Assembly (NCBI GenBank): GCA_900319645.1
Contig: ONPG01000019.1
Coordinates: forward strand, 1 to 42,725
Source of the DNA: an uncultured Bacteroidales bacterium
GTDB lineage: Bacteria > Bacteroidota > Bacteroidia > Bacteroidales > Paludibacteraceae
Length of the DNA stretch: 42,725 bases
Reading direction: 5' to 3'
The notes under the pieces were generated by a model. It did no database searches. It had not been told where the DNA came from and saw only the letters and a list, made by a program, of their open reading frames with translations. Numbering within the stretch: position 1 is the stretch's first letter; every line of letters begins with the position of its first letter. This document shows positions 16,403 through 24,442 of the stretch, in pieces. A program made the position numbers and the translations under genes.

Positions 16403-16630
16403 TTAATATTCCTCCTCGTTAAAGAAGAAATCCTCATCCTGTGTAGGATAGTCCGGCCAAATATCCAAAATACTCTCATACACTTCCTCATCGTCGTCTT
16501 CCAGTTCCTCCAAATTCTCTATTACTTCGGAAGGAACACCCACCCGATTTGCATAATCGAGCAACTCGTCCTTGGTGGCTGGCCAGGGAGCATCTTCCAG
16601 TTTCGATGCCAATTCAAGAGTCCAATACAT
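16403..16630 (-). CDS. DUF2795 small acidic protein
   Basis: A 75-residue protein, MYWTLELASKLEDAPWPATK followed by an acidic middle and the ending YPTQDEDFFFNEEEY. This is the Bacteroidota form of DUF2795, nearly invariant at its N-terminus across the phylum; its function is unknown. It is the first gene of the transcription unit that continues into porP and gldKLMN, and it has a good promoter 133 bases upstream. Strong conservation and first position suggest a housekeeping role, not necessarily in secretion. Confidence 0.9.
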   Translation of the reverse strand: MYWTLELASKLEDAPWPATKDELLDYANRVGVPSEVIENLEELEDDDEEVYESILDIWPDYPTQDEDFFFNEEEY

Positions 16631-16762
16631 ACCTTACTCCAAACTAATGATGGTTTGACTCAATTTTTAACTATCTCGTTTACAGCCCATTACGACGCGA
16701 AAAGATGCCGTGAATGCACGGCAAAACGCCCCTTTTGGGCACAATTTTGCAAAATTATCGTG

Positions 16763-16794
16763 CAAAAGTAGTAAAAAGTTTCGATTTGTGCAAG
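16763..16794 (-). promoter_or_regulatory. Bacteroidota promoter of the DUF2795-porP-gldKLMN operon
   Basis: Minus strand CTTG (16794-16791), 20 bases, TACTTTTG (16770-16763). The -33 side continues CTTGCACA, similar to the other promoters here. It implies a leader of ~130 bases before the DUF2795 ATG, with no gene in it. Confidence 0.7.
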
Positions 16795-16871
16795 TTTTTT
16801 TTAATTATTTTGCGTTTTTTGATGTTTTTTTTGACAAATCATGCTTTTTTTGGGTCATTTGCCACATTTTA

Positions 16872-17381
16872 CTATTTTTGCCATTTTTCCTCATTTTCGC
16901 CTTTCAGGTGGACCAAATAGCGCGCCAGAACGAACAAATAATCGCTCAAACGGTTGATATATTTCCGTTCTTGTTCGCCGCAGCTGTCCGCCTCAATCAT
17001 CCTTCGCTCGGCTCTGCGGCAGACGGTTCGGCATATATGGCATCGTCCGGCTGCTTCGTTGCCGGAAGGCAGCACAAACGCGTGCATCGGAGGCAACTGG
17101 GCTTGTATCCCGTCGATCCACTCCTCCAGCTCGTGCACATCGTCCGGACGGATCCACTCGCCCGGCGCACAACTAAGGCTCGCGCCGATATTGAAGAGTT
17201 TGTTCTGGATGCGACGCAACTGGCTGTTGGCTGGTTCGTCGCAGCAGACACGAAGCCATCCCACATAACTGTTCAGTTCATCTACCGTGCCGTACGCTTC
17301 CAGCCGGGCATCCGTCTTGCTCACACGCTGACCGTTCGCCAGCGATGTCTCACCTTGGTCTCCTGTTTTCGTATAAATCAT
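16872..17381 (-). CDS. Cob(I)alamin adenosyltransferase, PduO type
   Basis: 169 residues. The ATP-binding N-terminal motif YTKTGDQGETSL (3-14), RVSKTDARLEAYGTVDELNSYVGWL, and the later RTVCRRAERRMIEAD (Arg/Arg for ATP and intersubunit contact) identify the PduO-type ATP:cob(I)alamin adenosyltransferase, which makes coenzyme B12. No cobalamin riboswitch pattern is obvious upstream. The final residues GENEEKWQK differ from the usual ending and come from GAAAATG-type repeats, so the tail may have been altered by the 7-bp arrays. It is probably co-transcribed with the methyltransferase gene upstream of it. Confidence 0.93.
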   Translation of the reverse strand: MIYTKTGDQGETSLANGQRVSKTDARLEAYGTVDELNSYVGWLRVCCDEPANSQLRRIQNKLFNIGASLSCAPGEWIRPDDVHELEEWIDGIQAQLPPMHAFVLPSGNEAAGRCHICRTVCRRAERRMIEADSCGEQERKYINRLSDYLFVLARYLVHLKGENEEKWQK

Positions 17382-17408
17382 AGCAATTAGAATTTCTAAA
17401 TTAAAAAT

Positions 17409-17507
17409 GTCGTGATCTCGATATTTCGATATCTCGATATTTCGATATGTCGATATTTCGATATGTCGATATAACGTATTGTCAATTATCCATTATCAAC
17501 TATCCTT
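17409..17507. repeat. 7-bp-period arrays between methyltransferase and adenosyltransferase genes
   Basis: Two arrays back to back: about nine TCGATAT-type units (17416-17474), then ATTGTCA, ATTATCC, ATTATCA, ACTATCC units. The second enters the 3' end of the methyltransferase gene and supplies its stop codon (TAA, 17486-17488) and last residues. Confidence 0.85.
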
Positions 17508-18310
17508 ATTTTATAGTGTCGCTTGAGGTAGTGTTTGTCCACGAACACCAATCCCATGTGATACAGATCCATCGTGGTAGTCACGCGCGGGTCGCTTTTG
17601 ATTTCCTCCCACGCCTGCTCCATTTCGCGCGAGTAATGGATGTCGTCGATTGCCAGAATACCTTTCTCGTCCAAACGCGGCAACAGGAAGTTCACATACC
17701 GCATAGTGGCTTCGTAGGTGTGGTTAGCATCTAAGAACATAACATCGAGCCTCTCTCGCGCGTATATATATAAGGTGTCATCTATATTTCCGCTCACCCA
17801 CTCTATGTTCTCCAGCTTGCGTTCGCGCCAAACGCCTTGCGCCACTCGCAGTACGGCTTCGCTTCCCTCCATCGTCATCACATGATTGCGGCTGTCGGCA
17901 CTCGCCAGATAAGCGGTCGTCACGCCGAGCGACGTACCGAGTTCCAAGATCTCCAGCGGCCTTTTCCGCTCCTCGCCCATAAAATTGACGAGCCGGAACA
18001 GCACTTGTCCCATCCGCGGGCTCTCCAGCTGGCGTTTGGCTATGTCGCAGACACGCCTGCGGATAAGCTTGCCTTCAGGCGAACCGGCTGATCCGTAGTC
18101 GGTCACATCCAATTCGTCTGTACACGCCAAGAGCCGGCGGCGAACACGCTCTATTTCCGAGAAACAGTAGTAGCTGTTTTCGTCGCGCAGGATAAACCGC
18201 ACGATGCGGAACAGATACGGCGAATGGATCCCTTCGCCCGTCGTGTTCCACGCCGTCAAATGGTGACGGATATACGCCCAAATCCTGTGTATCGTGTCTT
18301 TTTTATTCAT
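17486..18310 (-). CDS. Class I SAM-dependent methyltransferase
   Basis: 274 residues from MNKKDTIHRIW. Motif I LEILELGTSLGVTTAYL (119-135) and the acidic VMFLDANHTYEATMRY with ILAIDDIHYS mark a Rossmann-fold methyltransferase of the O-methyltransferase (catechol-like) type; the N-terminal GEGIHSPYLF block is typical of a Bacteroidota subgroup with unknown substrate. I chose ATG 18310 rather than the upstream in-frame ATG 18349, since a promoter -7 element lies between them (18319-18326). The last residues (RIVDNG) and the stop are encoded by a 7-bp-period array. Confidence 0.85.
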   Translation of the reverse strand: MNKKDTIHRIWAYIRHHLTAWNTTGEGIHSPYLFRIVRFILRDENSYYCFSEIERVRRRLLACTDELDVTDYGSAGSPEGKLIRRRVCDIAKRQLESPRMGQVLFRLVNFMGEERKRPLEILELGTSLGVTTAYLASADSRNHVMTMEGSEAVLRVAQGVWRERKLENIEWVSGNIDDTLYIYARERLDVMFLDANHTYEATMRYVNFLLPRLDEKGILAIDDIHYSREMEQAWEEIKSDPRVTTTMDLYHMGLVFVDKHYLKRHYKIRIVDNG

Positions 18311-18318
18311 TTGGGCTG

Positions 18319-18350
18319 CAAATTTACACAATTTCTTGCACATGTGCAAA
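18319..18350 (-). promoter_or_regulatory. Promoter of the methyltransferase gene (leftward)
   Basis: Minus strand TTTG (18350-18347), 20 bases, TAAATTTG (18326-18319). Only 8 bases lie between the -7 element and the ATG at 18310, so the leader would be about 4-5 bases. The -33 continues TTTGCACATGTG and overlaps the -33 of the rightward promoter. Confidence 0.75.
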
Positions 18351-18366
18351 AAAAAGTGTAATTTTG
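18335..18366 (+). promoter_or_regulatory. Promoter of the SpmA/SpmB-like gene (rightward)
   Basis: CTTG (18335-18338), 20 bases, TAATTTTG (18359-18366). The ATG is at 18371, four bases after the -7 element, so the transcript should be leaderless or nearly so. The palindrome GCACATGTGC (18338-18347) is shared with the leftward promoter. Confidence 0.75.
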
Positions 18367-18370
18367 CAAC

Positions 18371-19603
18371 ATGATTTTGAATTATATTTGGATTTCGCTC
18401 ATTTTACTGGCAGTAATAATGGGTTTAGTGCAAGCTTTATGCTTCGGCAATGTGGATATTTTCTCCACGATCCTCAACTCGACATTCGACAACGCCAAAA
18501 CGGGTTTCGAACTCTCGTTAGGTCTCACCGGCGTGCTCTCATTGTGGATGGGAATCATGAAAATCGGCGAACAAGCCGGAGCGGTCAACACGCTCGGCAA
18601 GGCGATCAATCCGTTCTTCAGTCGTATTTTTCCGGAAGTACCGAAAGGCCATCCTGTCTTCGGCTCGATGCTGATGAATATCGCCGCCAATATGTTAGGT
18701 CTCGACAATGCCGCTACGCCGATGGGACTCAAAGCGATGAGCGAGTTGCAGGAACTGAACAGCGACAAGCAGAAAGCCTCGAACGCGATGATTATGTTCG
18801 TCGTGCTGGGAGCAAGCGGTCTGACGCTTATCCCTACCACGATTATGGCTTATCGTGCCCAACTGGGCGCAGCCAATCCCGCCGACGTCTTCCTGCCTAT
18901 CCTGATTGCCACTTATGCCGCCACGCTCGCAGGACTCATCTCCGTCTGTGTGGCACAAAAAATCAAAATGAAAGATCCGGTAGTATTGGGCACGGTCATC
19001 GGCCTGACCGCCTTGGTCGGACTGCTGGTGTGGGGAGCCACTTGTCTGAATCCGCACACGCTCTCCGTCGTCTCGGCTGCCTCCGCGGCTATCATCCTGT
19101 TAGGCGTCATCTGCTGGTTCATCCTGCAAGCAATGAGCAAGCACATCAACGTCTATGACGCTTTTATCGACGGCGCGAAAGGCGGTTTCCAGACCGCGGT
19201 AGGTATTATCCCTTACCTCATCGCTATCCTTGTGGCGGTTGGGATGTTCCGTGCCAGCGGCGCGATGGATCTGCTGGAGCACGGTATAGCGTGGCTCTTC
19301 GCCGCCTGCGGCATCAATCCCGACCTGGCGGGAGCCGTTCCTACCGCTTTGATGAAACCGCTCAGCGGAGGCGGAGCACGCGGACTGATGCTGGAAGCGA
19401 TGACGACCCACGGAGCGGACAGCCTCGTCGGACGCCTCTGTTGTATTCTCCAAGGCACTACCGACACCACGTTCTACGTCCTCGCGGTCTATTTCGGTTC
19501 GGTCAATATCAAGGACACCCGCCACGCAGTTGCCTGTTGTCTGATAGCTGACCTCGCCGGCGTCATCGCCGCCTTCGCCATCGCCCCGATTTTCTTCTCG
19601 TAG
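18371..19603 (+). CDS. SpmA-SpmB-like fusion (nucleoside-recognition/Gate-domain membrane protein)
   Basis: 410 residues, about ten membrane segments. The N-terminal half matches spore maturation protein A (GLTGVLSLWMGIMKIGEQAG, HPVFGSMLMNIAANMLGLDNAATPMGLKAMSELQ), the C-terminal half SpmB (YDAFIDGAKGGFQTAVGIIPYLIAILVAVGMFRASGAMD, ALMKPLSGGGARGLM, GTTDTTFYVLAVYFGSV). In spore formers the two are separate proteins; in non-sporulating Bacteroidota the fused form is usual. The Gate domain is also found in nucleoside transporters, so transport is likely, but the substrate is unknown. The ATG at 18371 lies so close to the promoter that translation probably starts without a leader; there is no Shine-Dalgarno. 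Confidence 0.9.
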   Translation: MILNYIWISLILLAVIMGLVQALCFGNVDIFSTILNSTFDNAKTGFELSLGLTGVLSLWMGIMKIGEQAGAVNTLGKAINPFFSRIFPEVPKGHPVFGSMLMNIAANMLGLDNAATPMGLKAMSELQELNSDKQKASNAMIMFVVLGASGLTLIPTTIMAYRAQLGAANPADVFLPILIATYAATLAGLISVCVAQKIKMKDPVVLGTVIGLTALVGLLVWGATCLNPHTLSVVSAASAAIILLGVICWFILQAMSKHINVYDAFIDGAKGGFQTAVGIIPYLIAILVAVGMFRASGAMDLLEHGIAWLFAACGINPDLAGAVPTALMKPLSGGGARGLMLEAMTTHGADSLVGRLCCILQGTTDTTFYVLAVYFGSVNIKDTRHAVACCLIADLAGVIAAFAIAPIFFS

Positions 19604-19622
19604 GATAAAAATGGCCTTCGTA

Positions 19623-19654
19623 TTTGCATATTCCAAAAAAAAGCAGTACCTTTG
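19623..19654 (+). promoter_or_regulatory. Bacteroidota promoter of ybeY
   Basis: TTTG (19623-19626), 20 bases ending AAAAAAAAGCAG, TACCTTTG (19647-19654), then CAC. The ybeY ATG is 20 bases downstream. Confidence 0.85.
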
Positions 19655-19674
19655 CACCCGAAAACAGAAAACAG

Positions 19675-20094
19675 ATGATACGTTTTACGACTGACGACAT
19701 AGCCATGCCGGCATTGGAAGAACGCCGCGTGACGCGCTGGATCCGCGCCGTGGCAGCCCACTACGGTTTTGGTGTGGGCAACATCAACTATATCTTCTGC
19801 TCCGACGAGCGCGAGTTGGAGGTCAACAGGCAGTTCTTGGGCCACGACTACTACACCGACGTCATCACCTTCGACTACTCCACCGCCAACACCCTCAACG
19901 GCGACATCTTTATCTCGCTGGATACCGTGCGGTCGAACGCAGAGATGGTAGGCGCAAGTTTTGACGACGAGCTCAGACGCATCCTTATACACGGCGTGCT
20001 GCACCTCACCGGCCAAGGCGACAAGACGCCCGAGACCAAAACACAGATGACCGCCAAGGAGGAACACGCACTCGCGCTTTGGAACAAATCTTAA
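19675..20094 (+). CDS. ybeY: Endoribonuclease YbeY
   Basis: 139 residues. YbeY is a zinc-dependent endoribonuclease for 16S rRNA 3'-end maturation and ribosome quality control. The metal site reads HGVLHLTGQGDK (His106, His110, then Asp116 instead of a third His), the form seen in Bacteroidota. Upstream blocks IFCSDERELEVNRQFLGHDYYTDVITFDY and NGDIFISLDTVR fit the family. ATG 19675 lies 20 bases after a strong promoter; the in-frame codon at 19624 would be inside it. The end of the gene carries a 16-base sequence repeated upstream of the pectate lyase gene. Confidence 0.95.
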   Translation: MIRFTTDDIAMPALEERRVTRWIRAVAAHYGFGVGNINYIFCSDERELEVNRQFLGHDYYTDVITFDYSTANTLNGDIFISLDTVRSNAEMVGASFDDELRRILIHGVLHLTGQGDKTPETKTQMTAKEEHALALWNKS

Positions 20095-20208
20095 TAATCG
20101 TGTATGTTTTGAGGGAAGAAAAAGGGGTACCCCTATCCCGATATTGTCCCGATAAAGTCTCGATATAGTACCGACTTTGAACCGATAGTACAAAATCTTA
20201 ATAATCGT
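20086..20208 (+). repeat. 16-bp direct repeat flanking the ybeY-pectate lyase gap
   Basis: AAATCTTAATAATCGT occurs at 20086-20101, covering the end and stop codon of ybeY, and again at 20193-20208. Between the copies are CCCGATA/CTCGATA-like units and the palindrome AGGGGTACCCCT. It looks like a local duplication or a small insertion with target-like repeats. Confidence 0.55.
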
Positions 20209-20238
20209 ACATTTTTCACACATAACAAAAATAAACAA

Positions 20239-21843
20239 ATGAAACACTTCACCACCCTTTTAGCCGCATCGCTATTCATTCTTTCGCCGTTAAAGGCCGT
20301 CAATTACTGTGCTTCATCTTCGTGGGGCAATGCCGGCACTTCGGTCACGGGCGGCGGCAACGCCACGCCTACCCTTGTCACCAACGAGAGCGAACTGACC
20401 GCTGCGTTGGGCAAAGCCGGGAGCGTGATCATCATCACGCAGGACATCACCGTGACGAACCACATCAGCACGGACAAGAACAACCTGACCATTATGGCAT
20501 TGCCGGGCAAACGGCTTATCTCCGAGCAGCAGAACAAAACCAACTCCGGCATCCTGTATCTCAAGGGAAACAACCTGCTGCTTCGCAACCTGACTTTTGA
20601 AGGTCCGGGCGCCTACGACTGCGACGGATGGGACAACCTCTGTCTGGACAGAGCCACGAACGTGTGGGTGGACCACTGCGATTTCCAGGACGGTTGCGAC
20701 GGCAATTTCGATATCAAAGGCAAGTCGGACAACGTGACCATCAGTTGGTGCCGTTTCCGCTATCTCAAAGAGCCGAAAGCCGGCGGATCGGGCGGATCGA
20801 ACGACCACCGTTTCTCCAACCTCGTCGGTTCGGGTTCGTCCGATAAGCCCGAAGACGGCACCTATAACCTCACCTTCGCCTACTGCTGGTGGGACGAGGG
20901 ATGCAAGCAGCGAATGACCCGCTGCCGCAACGCCGAACAGCATTTCCTCAACTGCTACTGGAACAGCTCCGTAGCCGACTACTATATCGGTCCCGAGAAC
21001 GCCGTTTGCTATTTCGAGGGCTGCACTTTTGCCGGCAAAGCCAACTCAGCGAAGGGCATCTGGAGCGAGTTCAACGGTTCGGACAATGCCTGCCGGTTCG
21101 TCAACTGCACCGGCAACCTGCCGTCCGACCAAGGCACGGTGGAGGCTCCCACCTATTCGTATGACCACCTGACTGCAGCCACTGCCAAGAACTACGTGAC
21201 CAACAGCAGCTGCGGAGCGGGTGCCACACTGACTGTCACCACCAACGCGGAAGCAAGCAGCACATGCGACACTCCGGAGGAAGGTGGCGGCGAAGGGGCT
21301 GCGAGCGGCGAGTGCTGCATCGATCTCAGCTTAGGCGAAACACCTACTACGAGCAATGGAGGAATACCCTCGAATTTCAACCGGATAACAGTCACTGCCA
21401 ACCTGGCAAAAGGCACTTGGGACCAAGGCTATCTCAACATGGGCGGCAATGCAGACTATATCACCTTCGACGTCTCGGCGTACAACAGCACAATCCTCTC
21501 TGTCTCGTTTGACGTCACCATCCCAGGGTGGACGACCGAAAAGAACACGATCGCCTACCATTGGAACAGCGACACAAACACCAAATACAATATCTCCAGT
21601 CCTAACAAAGAGATTGTCGAACTGACCGCACCCTCCAACGCCAAGTCATTCACTATCCAACGTTCAGCAGGCACCAGCACGCGTATCTCGCAGCTATGTC
21701 TGACCCTCCAGACAGACAAGACCACCGGCGTAGAGGAGGTACGAAGGGACGATGTACAATGTACAAAGGTCATTGAGAACGGAGTTCTCTATTTGATGTA
21801 CAACGGGACAATGTACAATGTACAAGGCCAAAGAGTAATGTGA
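20239..21843 (+). CDS. Secreted pectate lyase, polysaccharide lyase family 1
   Basis: 534 residues. Signal peptide to about residue 20 (FILSPLKA), then a right-handed beta-helix of family PL1: IIITQDITVTNHI, LLLRNLTFEG, TNVWVDHCDFQDGCDGNFDIKGKSDNVTISWCRF (calcium-binding Asp region) and KQRMTRCRNAEQHFLNCYW (catalytic Arg region). It cleaves polygalacturonate by beta-elimination. Residues ~355-500 form a second beta-rich domain with unknown role (perhaps carbohydrate binding). The C-terminal ~35 residues (KVIENGVLYLMYNGTMYNVQ, then GQRVM) resemble the short C-terminal signals of Bacteroidales exported proteins, which would fit type IX secretion; this last is inference. The tail is rich in TGTACAA units. 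Confidence 0.9.
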   Translation: MKHFTTLLAASLFILSPLKAVNYCASSSWGNAGTSVTGGGNATPTLVTNESELTAALGKAGSVIIITQDITVTNHISTDKNNLTIMALPGKRLISEQQNKTNSGILYLKGNNLLLRNLTFEGPGAYDCDGWDNLCLDRATNVWVDHCDFQDGCDGNFDIKGKSDNVTISWCRFRYLKEPKAGGSGGSNDHRFSNLVGSGSSDKPEDGTYNLTFAYCWWDEGCKQRMTRCRNAEQHFLNCYWNSSVADYYIGPENAVCYFEGCTFAGKANSAKGIWSEFNGSDNACRFVNCTGNLPSDQGTVEAPTYSYDHLTAATAKNYVTNSSCGAGATLTVTTNAEASSTCDTPEEGGGEGAASGECCIDLSLGETPTTSNGGIPSNFNRITVTANLAKGTWDQGYLNMGGNADYITFDVSAYNSTILSVSFDVTIPGWTTEKNTIAYHWNSDTNTKYNISSPNKEIVELTAPSNAKSFTIQRSAGTSTRISQLCLTLQTDKTTGVEEVRRDDVQCTKVIENGVLYLMYNGTMYNVQGQRVM

Positions 21844-21880
21844 TGTGCGAAGGACGGATGTACAATGAACGAAGGGACTA
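21738..21880. repeat. TGTACAA-type repeats around the 3' end of the pectate lyase gene
   Basis: TGTACAATGTACAA pairs occur at ~21754 and ~21811, with further ATGTACAA copies at ~21796 and ~21858 and repeated ACGAAGGGAC (21751 side and ~21869). The heptamer TGTACAA is tandem in two places. Part is translated as the C-terminal tail of the lyase, part lies in the gap and in the start of the next gene. Confidence 0.5.
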
Positions 21881-22386
21881 AGGAATATTGGTGGGGATTT
21901 GCGGCACTGCCGGATGGTTACGAGTACCCCAGTAGAGGCGAGGACAACCCGCTGACGCCGGTGTGCCAATTCGCCTACGGGGACGGCTTGGTGTCTGTGT
22001 TTGCCGATCTGGACTATTTCTTCGGAGACATTGAGGCGGATGGCGGCCATTTAGGCGAATGGGACCGGGCGTTCTTCCGCGTCCTCTACACCGACGACCT
22101 GAGTCATCTGCACGAACACGAGATACGCTATCCGGACGGCACAAGCGCTGTGCCGGAGCCGCGCGGACTGACGGACTACCCATCGCTCGTCCTCTCCGAA
22201 CCCACCTGCTGGCAGGACGAACTCGCGCAGGACTACCCGGGCTACCAAGTGCTCGTCCAACTCGAGGAAGACGACGACATCCACCTCCGCTTCTACGACT
22301 GCGGCACATTGTTCTTCCTTATCAAGCCCGAAGACCTCGCCGCCAAACGCTTCGACCGCGTCCGGTGCGTCCTGTACTCCTTCTAA
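21865..22386 (+). CDS. DUF1963 (YwqG-like) protein
   Basis: 173 residues, acidic, no signal peptide. GFAALPDGYEYP, then PLTPVCQFAYGDG, LVQLEEDDDIHLRFYDCGTLFFLIKPEDLAAKRFDRVRCVLYSF: the last block is the usual closing motif of DUF1963/YwqG proteins, which are small cytosolic proteins of unknown function that are often found near toxin or immunity genes. ATG 21865 lies 22 bases after the lyase stop, within a repeat-rich start region, so the start is less certain. First of four acidic genes of unknown role in a row. Confidence 0.75.
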   Translation: MNEGTKEYWWGFAALPDGYEYPSRGEDNPLTPVCQFAYGDGLVSVFADLDYFFGDIEADGGHLGEWDRAFFRVLYTDDLSHLHEHEIRYPDGTSAVPEPRGLTDYPSLVLSEPTCWQDELAQDYPGYQVLVQLEEDDDIHLRFYDCGTLFFLIKPEDLAAKRFDRVRCVLYSF

Positions 22387-22429
22387 ATGACCAAATTGTA
22401 AATGAATAAATGCTTAAATTCTACTTGCC

Positions 22430-23614
22430 ATGACACCTGTTTTCAAAGACTATCTTACTCAGAATGACATTAACGGCTATCTGACTGCCCTTTACCAAGA
22501 AGCGGACAAGGGCGATGCCGGTTCGCTGCGTATCTTGCTCTATTTCTCCGTCATGGTTTCCGAGGTGGAGGATGCGATGGACTACGTCGATAAACTCATG
22601 ACTATTGACGATGACTATGTCTTTGCTGTATGGCCGTATCTGTCCGCTGCTATTAACGAACTGAACGAGGAACTCGGTACCTGTGATGACGACGAGAAGT
22701 ATAAATACACCCTCGGCGCCAAGTTCAAGACTGCCCTCAACACCGGCGACATGGAGTATGAGAAAGAGCATCTCGGCTTCGAGTCCCCCTTCCGGCTCTT
22801 TGGTGACAAGATCATTATCCTCCAGCGTGCCTACCTCCATCATGTAGGCCAGCAGATCTATCCCATGATAGACGACAGCGTGGAGACCAAGCCCTGCGCG
22901 CCGAAGGAGAAGATTGACTACTGGTACAGCCTGTACCGCCGTAGTGACTGCTCGGCAAATCAGGAGACTATTTATAACGACGCCAAGCCTTATGCCGAAC
23001 AGGGTGACCCCGATGCGATGCTTGTAGTAGGCTACCTGCTCGCCCACGGCATAGAGACCAAATACGACAGCCCGCGCGTTATTATTCTTCGCGCCAACCC
23101 GGATTTCGCGTTGCCTTTTCTCCGCCGCGCTGCCGATGCTGGTCTTCCCGGAGCATGCTGGGAGACGGCTGCTGCTCTGTTCCGCAAAAAAGAGACTGAG
23201 AGCGAAGCACTGGGCTGGCTATACGTGGAGAAAGGGGCGGAAATGGACGATAAGGACTGCCTGCGTTGCCTGTTCGGGCGCTACGAAGGCAAGGACGATG
23301 CAAAAGCGTTTGGCTATCTGGTGCGCCTTGCCGACCAAAACAACACCCACGAATACAAACTCACACTCGCCTATTGGTACGAGACAGGACGCGGCTGCGA
23401 GAAGGACGAGAAGAAAGCCTTTGAACTCGCCGAATATGTCTGGAAGAACTCTTCCGCCAGCCCGTACGACAGCAGTCAGGAGGACTCCGTCGGAATGCTC
23501 TGCCGCTATCTGCGCGAAGGTATCGGTTGCACCCCTGACCTTAAGCGCGCAGAAAAAATCGCCCGTTGGTACCAAGACGACGAGGACCGGATGTTGGAAA
23601 TGCTAACCAGGTAA
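22430..23614 (+). CDS. Sel1-like/TPR-like repeat protein
   Basis: 394 residues, cytosolic, acidic. The second half has helical repeats of the Sel1 type: AEQGDPDAMLVVGYLLAHGIE, ALPFLRRAADAGLPGACWETA, YKLTLAYWYETGRGCEKDEKKAFELAEYVW and GMLCRYLREGIGCTPDLKRAEKIARWY. Such solenoids bind proteins. The first ~190 residues are not recognised. The stop codon TAA (23612-23614) is followed at once by TTGAGAA repeats. Confidence 0.75.
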   Translation: MTPVFKDYLTQNDINGYLTALYQEADKGDAGSLRILLYFSVMVSEVEDAMDYVDKLMTIDDDYVFAVWPYLSAAINELNEELGTCDDDEKYKYTLGAKFKTALNTGDMEYEKEHLGFESPFRLFGDKIIILQRAYLHHVGQQIYPMIDDSVETKPCAPKEKIDYWYSLYRRSDCSANQETIYNDAKPYAEQGDPDAMLVVGYLLAHGIETKYDSPRVIILRANPDFALPFLRRAADAGLPGACWETAAALFRKKETESEALGWLYVEKGAEMDDKDCLRCLFGRYEGKDDAKAFGYLVRLADQNNTHEYKLTLAYWYETGRGCEKDEKKAFELAEYVWKNSSASPYDSSQEDSVGMLCRYLREGIGCTPDLKRAEKIARWYQDDEDRMLEMLTR

Positions 23615-23630
23615 TTGAGAATTGAGAATT

Positions 23631-24242
23631 ATGAAAGCACTACAATCTACTCCCGAGGCATTGGAGAAATATGCCCGAATCTGCAATGACTATTGTGAGA
23701 AAGCCCAAAAGATCCTGCAGGACCAAGACGACCCGAGCCCCATCACCAATTGGGCGCGCGAAGTGATTGTCTATGCCAAGCATCTCGGTCAGTTCGAGCA
23801 CATGCTCGGTGCGGCCTATGTCGTCACACGCGATATGGCGGATTGTCTCTTCGACCACCCGCGGCTCCTGCTCGAACTCAAAGAGACCGAACTGGAGATT
23901 CTGGAATATATCGAAGCACAGGAGCAACACGACTTGGAAATAACCGAAGATCTCCGCGATGAGATAGCGCAACTCAAAGCGAACATCCAAGCGGCGGACG
24001 AAGGACGTTGGGACGACATCGTGACGGACAGCCATCTGAACCACGACCCGGTGGAATGGACAAAAGCCTATGAGGACGTGATAGACGAAGCCGACCACGA
24101 AGCATATCAACATCTGACGGACACACCACGCGGAATGGGCTTTTGTTTCGGCTACTGGGCGGAGAAACGTGCCGCACTCGCTAAACGCGGCATCGACTGG
24201 AACAGCCCCTCCCGCATGAACCCGGGAGTGATGTTTGACTAA
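23631..24242 (+). CDS. Hypothetical acidic cytosolic protein
   Basis: 203 residues from MKALQSTPEALEKYARICND; strongly acidic and helical, with a conserved-looking end GMGFCFGYWAEKRAALAKRG then IDWNSPSRMNPGVMFD. I do not recognise a family with a known function. I use ATG 23631 because the three codons before it are made of TTGAGAATTG repeats. It follows the Sel1-like gene by 16 bases and is followed by a broken small acidic reading frame. Confidence 0.65.
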   Translation: MKALQSTPEALEKYARICNDYCEKAQKILQDQDDPSPITNWAREVIVYAKHLGQFEHMLGAAYVVTRDMADCLFDHPRLLLELKETELEILEYIEAQEQHDLEITEDLRDEIAQLKANIQAADEGRWDDIVTDSHLNHDPVEWTKAYEDVIDEADHEAYQHLTDTPRGMGFCFGYWAEKRAALAKRGIDWNSPSRMNPGVMFD

Positions 24243-24265
24243 ATAATTCATAATTCGTAATTCCT

Positions 24266-24416
24266 ATGTCCTATCTCGAATTACTCTACACCGGTCAGTA
24301 CGACGAATTGGTCAATCAAGCTCGATAACGACGAAGACTGGCGAGAGGTCATTGACGAACAACTCGGTGATGACGAGCCCGAAGACGATGACGGTCGCTA
24401 CGATGCATGGGCGTAA
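24266..24416 (+). pseudogene. Possible frameshifted small acidic gene
   Basis: ATG 24266 opens MSYLELLYTGQYDELVNQAR and stops at 24328. The other frame continues smoothly from the same place with SIKLDNDEDWREVIDEQLGD and an acidic end to TAA 24414-24416. Joined by a one-base shift near 24315 they would give a coherent ~49-residue acidic protein that fits its acidic neighbours. A natural frameshift or a sequencing error are both possible. Confidence 0.4.
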
Positions 24417-24442
24417 GAAAGCAAAATTGAAAGGCGAAATAT

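Noticed and set aside
17382-17485. Cobalamin riboswitch near the adenosyltransferase gene
   Set aside because: The space upstream of the gene is filled by 7-bp arrays; no B12-box-like conserved core is seen.
19675-20094. YbeY as inactive because the third metal His is absent
   Set aside because: Asp in place of the third His is what I recall from other Bacteroidota YbeY proteins, so it is a lineage feature and not damage.
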